From Curtobacterium sp. VKM Ac-1376 (GTDB lineage: Bacteria > Actinomycetota > Actinomycetes > Actinomycetales > Microbacteriaceae), in assembly GCF_015351025.1 (NCBI RefSeq), contig NZ_JADKRV010000001.1, positions 248,001 through 312,000 on the forward strand: a DNA stretch of 64,000 nt. The letters run 5' to 3'. This document shows, piece by piece, positions 60,257 through 64,000 of the stretch. A program made the translations under genes and the position numbers. Every line of letters starts with the position of its first letter. Position 1 is the stretch's first letter. The notes beneath the pieces are model-generated. The model searched no databases and had not been told where the DNA came from. It worked only from the letters and a program-made list of their open reading frames with translations.

Positions 60257-61257
60257 AGCTCGGGCTGTACAACGCGATCCTGCACGACCGCCCCCTCGCC
60301 GACGCGCTCCAGGTCATCGCCGCCAACGCGCTCTCCGGCATCGAGCTGAACACCGGTGGGTTCCTGCCCCCGGTGCACGTGCCCGACCTCGACGCGATCC
60401 TGGTGGACGACTCCGCCCGTGACACGTTCCTCGCGCAGTTCGAGGGGACCGGCGTCTCGATCGCCGGACTGAACTGCAACGGCAACCCGCTCCACCCCGA
60501 CCCGGCGATCGGCCCGGCGCACGCCGAGGACCTCCGACGCAGCATCCGGCTCGCCGCACGGCTCGGCCAGGACCGCGTCGTCACGATGTCGGGGCTGCCG
60601 GCGGGGGAGCCCGGGGGGACGCGGCCGAACTGGATCGTCAACGCCTGGAACTCCGCCGCGCTCGACGTGCTCGAGCACCAGTGGAGCGTGGCGGTGCCGT
60701 TCTGGCAGGAGATCGACGCCCTGGCACGCGAGCACGGTGTCAAGGTGGCGCTCGAGCTGCACCCGCAGAACGTCGTGTTCAACCCGGCGACGATCCGCGA
60801 GCTCGTGGAGCGCGGCGGCCTGACGAACGTGGGCGTCGAGCTCGATGCCTCGCACCTGTTCTGGCAGCAGATGGACCCGGTGGCGGTCGCCCGTGACCTC
60901 GGTCCCCTCGTGTTCCACGCGGCCGTGAAGGACGTCCGGATCAACCCGCACGCCGCGATCAACGGGGTGCTCGACAACGGGTTCCGGCGGTTGTCGCCGG
61001 ACGAGCCGCGCACGAACCTCGGCGGTGACGAGTGGGCGAACGAGTGGCCGAAGCCGTCGGCGTGGGACTTCGTCGCGCTCGGCAAGGGGCACGACGAGGC
61101 CTACTGGTCGTCCTTCCTGCAGGCACTGCGTGCGATCGACCCGGACATGTGGGTGAACATCGAGCACGAGGACACCGAGCTCGGTCGCGAAGAAGGGGTC
61201 GCGGTCGCCGCGCGCGTCCTGCGCGCCGCTGACGCGGCGCTGGCACCCTCGACCTGA
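60253..61257 (+). CDS. Sugar phosphate isomerase/epimerase-type TIM barrel
   Basis: 334 residues of the AP-endonuclease-2/xylose-isomerase-like TIM barrel family (KLGLYNAILHDRPLADALQVIAANALSGIELNTGG). Metal-ligand positions are visible in ALELHPQN (Glu), VGVELDASHLFWQ (Asp/His), HAAVKD and the late NIEHEDTE glutamate. Family members isomerise or epimerise ketoses, including inosose. It completes the LacI-regulated operon. ATG at 60253 overlaps the upstream stop. Confidence 0.9.
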   Translation: MKLGLYNAILHDRPLADALQVIAANALSGIELNTGGFLPPVHVPDLDAILVDDSARDTFLAQFEGTGVSIAGLNCNGNPLHPDPAIGPAHAEDLRRSIRLAARLGQDRVVTMSGLPAGEPGGTRPNWIVNAWNSAALDVLEHQWSVAVPFWQEIDALAREHGVKVALELHPQNVVFNPATIRELVERGGLTNVGVELDASHLFWQQMDPVAVARDLGPLVFHAAVKDVRINPHAAINGVLDNGFRRLSPDEPRTNLGGDEWANEWPKPSAWDFVALGKGHDEAYWSSFLQALRAIDPDMWVNIEHEDTELGREEGVAVAARVLRAADAALAPST

Positions 61258-61296
61258 CGTCCGGCAGCTGACCCCGTCACCGCCTGGAGGCCCGTG

Positions 61297-61389
61297 GGCC
61301 GTTCCGCGCACGAGGTGACGGATCCCGTGTGGTGGGCCGTGCCTCCCGGCCCACCACACGCGGATCGGCCACCGGTGCGCGGAACGACC
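61297..61389. repeat. Long nested hairpin upstream of moxR-type gene
   Basis: Outer arms GGCCGTTCCGCGCAC (61297-61311) and GTGCGCGGAACGACC (61375-61389), inner arms GATCCCGTGTGGTGGGCC (61321-61338) and GGCCCACCACACGCGGATC (61348-61366), one bulge and a 9-base loop. A partial GGAGGCCCGTGGG unit precedes it. It could end the isomerase transcript. Confidence 0.8.
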
Positions 61390-61457
61390 AGTCCGTGCAC
61401 CCGTACCGGGTGCTGTCACCGGCCCGAGGTAGCATGCACGACACCTGTCCCGAGACG

Positions 61458-62462
61458 ATGGAGCCCTGCGTGCCGGAGCCGACCGACCCCGCCTTCCCGC
61501 TCGAACGCGTGCGAGCGGTGGGCGACGACATCGTGGCCTCCGTCGCCACGGTGATCGACGGCAAGACGGAAGCCATCCGCACGGCACTGACGGTGATGCT
61601 GGCCGAGGGGCACCTGCTGGTCGAGGACGTACCCGGCGTCGGCAAGACCGTGCTCGCCAAGGCAGTCGGCGCCTCGGTCGGCGGGTCGGTGAACCGCATC
61701 CAGTTCACGTCGGACATGCTGCCGTCGGACGTCACGGGCGTGAACATCTTCGACCAGTCCTCCGGCACGTTCCGGTTCTCGCCCGGCCCGGTCTTCGCGA
61801 ACGTCGTCATCGGCGACGAGATCAACCGCACCAGCCCGAAGACCCAGTCGGCCCTGCTCGAGGCGATGGCCGAGTCGCAGGTCACCGTCGACGGCGTGAC
61901 CCGGCAGCTCGACCGTCCGTTCATGATCGTCGCGACGCAGAACCCGATCGACATGGAGGGCACCTACCCGCTGCCCGAAGCGCAGCGCGACCGTTTCATG
62001 GCGCGCATCGCGATGGGGTACCCGAGCGTCGACGCCGAGCGGCAGATGCTCGCGAACCGCGGCGGCAGTGACCCGCTGTCGCGTCTGCACCCGATCGTCG
62101 ACGTCACCACGCTGCGGGCGATCATCGAGACCGTCTCGCGGGTGCACATCGCCCCGGACGTCGAGGCGTACATCATCGCCATCGTCCGGTCCACGCGCAC
62201 CCACCCCGACCTCGTGCTCGGCGCGAGCCCCCGCGCCACCCTCCACCTGGCCCAGGCCGCACGTGCGCACGCCGCCCTGCTCGGCCGACCGTTCGTCACG
62301 CCGGACGACGTCGCGGCCCTCGCGCCGATCGTGCTCGCGCACCGGCTCGTCCCGGTGGCCCGCGGGCTCGGTGGCACCGGCGAGGACACCGTGCGCGAGA
62401 TCGTCGTGCGCATCGTCTCGGACATGGCCATCCCGTTCACGGCCACCCCAGTCCGCTCCTGA
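61458..62462 (+). CDS. MoxR family AAA+ ATPase
   Basis: 334 residues. Walker A GVGKT at 60-64, Walker B/DEINR at 120-124, sensor QNPIDMEGTYPLPEAQRDRF. MoxR ATPases act as chaperones that mature protein complexes, usually with DUF58 and transglutaminase partners, as here. ATG 61458 is chosen because TAGCAT (61430-61435) covers the next upstream ATG (61434), but the leader would then be about 15 bases; the start is not certain. Confidence 0.9.
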   Translation: MEPCVPEPTDPAFPLERVRAVGDDIVASVATVIDGKTEAIRTALTVMLAEGHLLVEDVPGVGKTVLAKAVGASVGGSVNRIQFTSDMLPSDVTGVNIFDQSSGTFRFSPGPVFANVVIGDEINRTSPKTQSALLEAMAESQVTVDGVTRQLDRPFMIVATQNPIDMEGTYPLPEAQRDRFMARIAMGYPSVDAERQMLANRGGSDPLSRLHPIVDVTTLRAIIETVSRVHIAPDVEAYIIAIVRSTRTHPDLVLGASPRATLHLAQAARAHAALLGRPFVTPDDVAALAPIVLAHRLVPVARGLGGTGEDTVREIVVRIVSDMAIPFTATPVRS

Positions 62463-63793
62463 TGGCCGGTCCATCGGTACCGTCGTCGTTCCTGCGACGC
62501 GTCGGTGCCGCGCGGTCCACGGCGTCACGGCTCGGTCGTCGCGGACTCTCCCTGGCCCGACGGACCCCGTTCCCGCGCCCGACGGTCCGCGGTTGGACGG
62601 TCATCGCGATCGGCATCGGTCTGGTCGGCGGGGGCCTGGTCGGCACCACGAGCGTCGCGGTCTCGGCCGGGCTGTTGCTGCTCGTGCTCGTCGTGCTCGG
62701 CATCGTCATGGCCTTCGTCGTCGCCACGCCGCTCCGGGGCAGCCGCAGCACCGCGCGCGCCATCGTGCAGGTCGGCGAGGTGTACCGCGAACGCATCACC
62801 CTCGGCAGCACCAGCCTGCCGATCGGGCCGCGGGCGACGCTGCTCGTGCGCGAACAGCTCGAGGACGCCTTCGCCAGCCTTGCCGAGGCGGAGACCTACG
62901 CCGAGGTCGGCCCCGGCGTGCCACCGGCGGTCCTCGACGTCGAGGCGCTCGCGATGCACCGCGGTCGCAGCCTGGTCGGTCCGGTCACGATCCGGGTCGA
63001 GGACCCGTTCGGCCTGCTCCGCATCGACCGCCCCGTCGTCCCCGCAGAAGAGGTGGTGGTCGTCCCCGCCTCGGCCCCGCTCGGTGCGATCGACGCCGGC
63101 GCGCTCGCAGGTGCCGTCTCGGCCGACGAAGGCCGGGTCGGACAGGGGGGTTCGGCCGACGACAGCGAGCTCCGTCCGTACCGACCGGGCGACCCGATCC
63201 GCCGCGTGCACTGGGCGCAGAGTGCGCGTCGCGGTGAACTGCACGTCCGCCAGACCACGCAGGCGCAACCACCGGAGGCCGTCATCGCGCTCGACGTCCG
63301 CCGCGAGTCCTACCAGCGGCTCGGCCGTGAGGACCTGGCCGAGATCTCCGACCTCGGAGGCGACCAGGCGTTCGAGCACGCCGTCGTGGTGGCCGCCAGC
63401 GTCGCCCGCGCACTCGCCGCCCGGACCTCACGCGTCGTGCTCGTGTTCGACGGCCCGGACGGCAGCACCCGGCACGCGGGAGACGTCGGTGGCCTCACCG
63501 ACGTGCTCGTCGGGCTGGCCGACGTGCGCCTGCGGTCGGAGGCGCGCGAGGTCACCGACGTCCTGCCCGAGGTGCGCGGTCGCGACGTGCACGGCATGAC
63601 CGCTGTCGTCACGGGCAACTGCACCGCCGAGCAGGCCGCCGAGCTCATCAGCGCCACGAGCGGCTCGAGCCGCGGGATCCTGGCGACCATCGTGCCGCCG
63701 GACCCGGCCGTGCGGGGCATCCTCGACCGCGGCGGCTGGCGGACGCTGGTCGTCCCGGTCGCCGGTGCGACGCCGTCCGGAGCGGCACGGTGA
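62462..63793 (+). CDS. DUF58 domain-containing protein
   Basis: 443 residues. Two hydrophobic helices at about 35-75 anchor it in the membrane. The DUF58 block is ELRPYRPGDPIRRVHWAQSARRGELHVRQ, followed by a VWA-like fold (VIALDVRRES, LVFDGPDGSTRHAGD). It partners with the MoxR ATPase. ATG at 62462 shares one base with the MoxR stop codon. The next gene overlaps it (GTGA). Confidence 0.9.
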   Translation: MAGPSVPSSFLRRVGAARSTASRLGRRGLSLARRTPFPRPTVRGWTVIAIGIGLVGGGLVGTTSVAVSAGLLLLVLVVLGIVMAFVVATPLRGSRSTARAIVQVGEVYRERITLGSTSLPIGPRATLLVREQLEDAFASLAEAETYAEVGPGVPPAVLDVEALAMHRGRSLVGPVTIRVEDPFGLLRIDRPVVPAEEVVVVPASAPLGAIDAGALAGAVSADEGRVGQGGSADDSELRPYRPGDPIRRVHWAQSARRGELHVRQTTQAQPPEAVIALDVRRESYQRLGREDLAEISDLGGDQAFEHAVVVAASVARALAARTSRVVLVFDGPDGSTRHAGDVGGLTDVLVGLADVRLRSEAREVTDVLPEVRGRDVHGMTAVVTGNCTAEQAAELISATSGSSRGILATIVPPDPAVRGILDRGGWRTLVVPVAGATPSGAAR

Positions 63794-64000
63794 GCGGGGT
63801 CGCCGCGCAGGCCCGTCCGCGGGCGGACGTGCGCGAGATCCTCGACCGCGACGACGACCTCCGTGACGGGCCGAGCGCCTGGGTCGTCGCACTCGCCCCG
63901 GTGCCGGTACTCCTGGCCTCGCTCGCCATCCGACCGCTCGTGCAGGGCATCGCATGGTGGGCATCGGGCGTCGTCGTGGTCGCCGTGCTCGTCGCGGTGG
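63790..64000 (+). CDS. Start of a membrane protein, probably transglutaminase-like (partial)
   Basis: Only 70 codons remain before the window ends. The visible part is a basic N-terminus, then hydrophobic segments (VVALAPVPVLLASLAI, WWASGVVVVAVLVAV). In actinobacterial MoxR-DUF58 operons the third gene encodes a membrane-bound transglutaminase-type (TgpA) protein, and the size of the first helices suits this. The catalytic core lies outside, so the call rests on context. GTG at 63790 overlaps the DUF58 stop. Confidence 0.6.
   Translation, partial: MSGVAAQARPRADVREILDRDDDLRDGPSAWVVALAPVPVLLASLAIRPLVQGIAWWASGVVVVAVLVAV

Overview
The window is a contiguous chromosomal piece of a high-GC actinobacterium. 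The family mix and gene order fit Microbacteriaceae, and Curtobacterium is my best guess (inference, no search was run). Supporting signs are the order pmt / rsmI / metG / tatD / rsmA / ispE, the actinobacterial trio of a MSMEG_4193-type phosphatase, DUF3090 and SCO1664, strong GC3 bias with huge antisense shadow ORFs, and very many start codons lying 6 to 9 bases behind a TANNNT-like -10 box (leaderless mRNAs). I see no rRNA, CRISPR array, insertion sequence or prophage.

Layout. 1-5.6 kb: partial HrpA-type helicase, DUF255 protein, P-loop kinase, epimerase and rhodanese, all on the minus strand. 5.6-8.4 kb: a repeat-rich spacer, then a DHA2 efflux pump and its divergent TetR. 8.4-14.5 kb: protein mannosyltransferase, rsmI, metG, tatD and rsmA. 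14.5-20 kb: an accessory block (SDR/XRE pair bracketed by copies of a dispersed repeat, then ATP-grasp ligase, flavin monooxygenase and MetY) that separates rsmA from ispE. 21-33.5 kb: two membrane glycosyltransferases and a molybdenum island (MoeB-rhodanese fusion, MoeR-like regulator, modABC, moaA-moaD, a cytochrome b-linked molybdopterin oxidoreductase), plus a Ca2+/H+ antiporter and a MarR regulator. 33.5-39.4 kb: pheA, diacylglycerol kinase, serS, HAD phosphatase, tRNA-Ser(UGA), GNAT and GrpB.

39.4-44.6 kb is accessory: a small membrane-protein gene broken by a 7-bp tandem duplication, a truncated SDR, a LacI/Gfo-Idh-MocA pair with CACGTG operators, and two short BLUF blue-light receptors on either side of a TetR regulator. 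44.6-52.6 kb: AI-2E-type transporter, MFS, the phosphatase/DUF3090/SCO1664 cluster and a VWA + AAA ATPase pair. 52.8-61.3 kb: MFS, GntR, a spacer with hairpins, tRNA-Ser(GCU), MFS/MarR divergent pair, and LacI with a Gfo/Idh-sugar isomerase operon behind a perfect 20-bp operator. 61.4-64 kb: the start of a MoxR-DUF58-transglutaminase-type operon cut by the window end.

Two dispersed hairpin families sit between genes throughout. One has a GTGCGAGGTTCCG arm (four copies); the other has a GGAGGCCCGTGGCGGG arm (about seven copies) and often lies directly behind stop codons. The most attractive candidate for an undescribed system is the BLUF-TetR-BLUF cluster.
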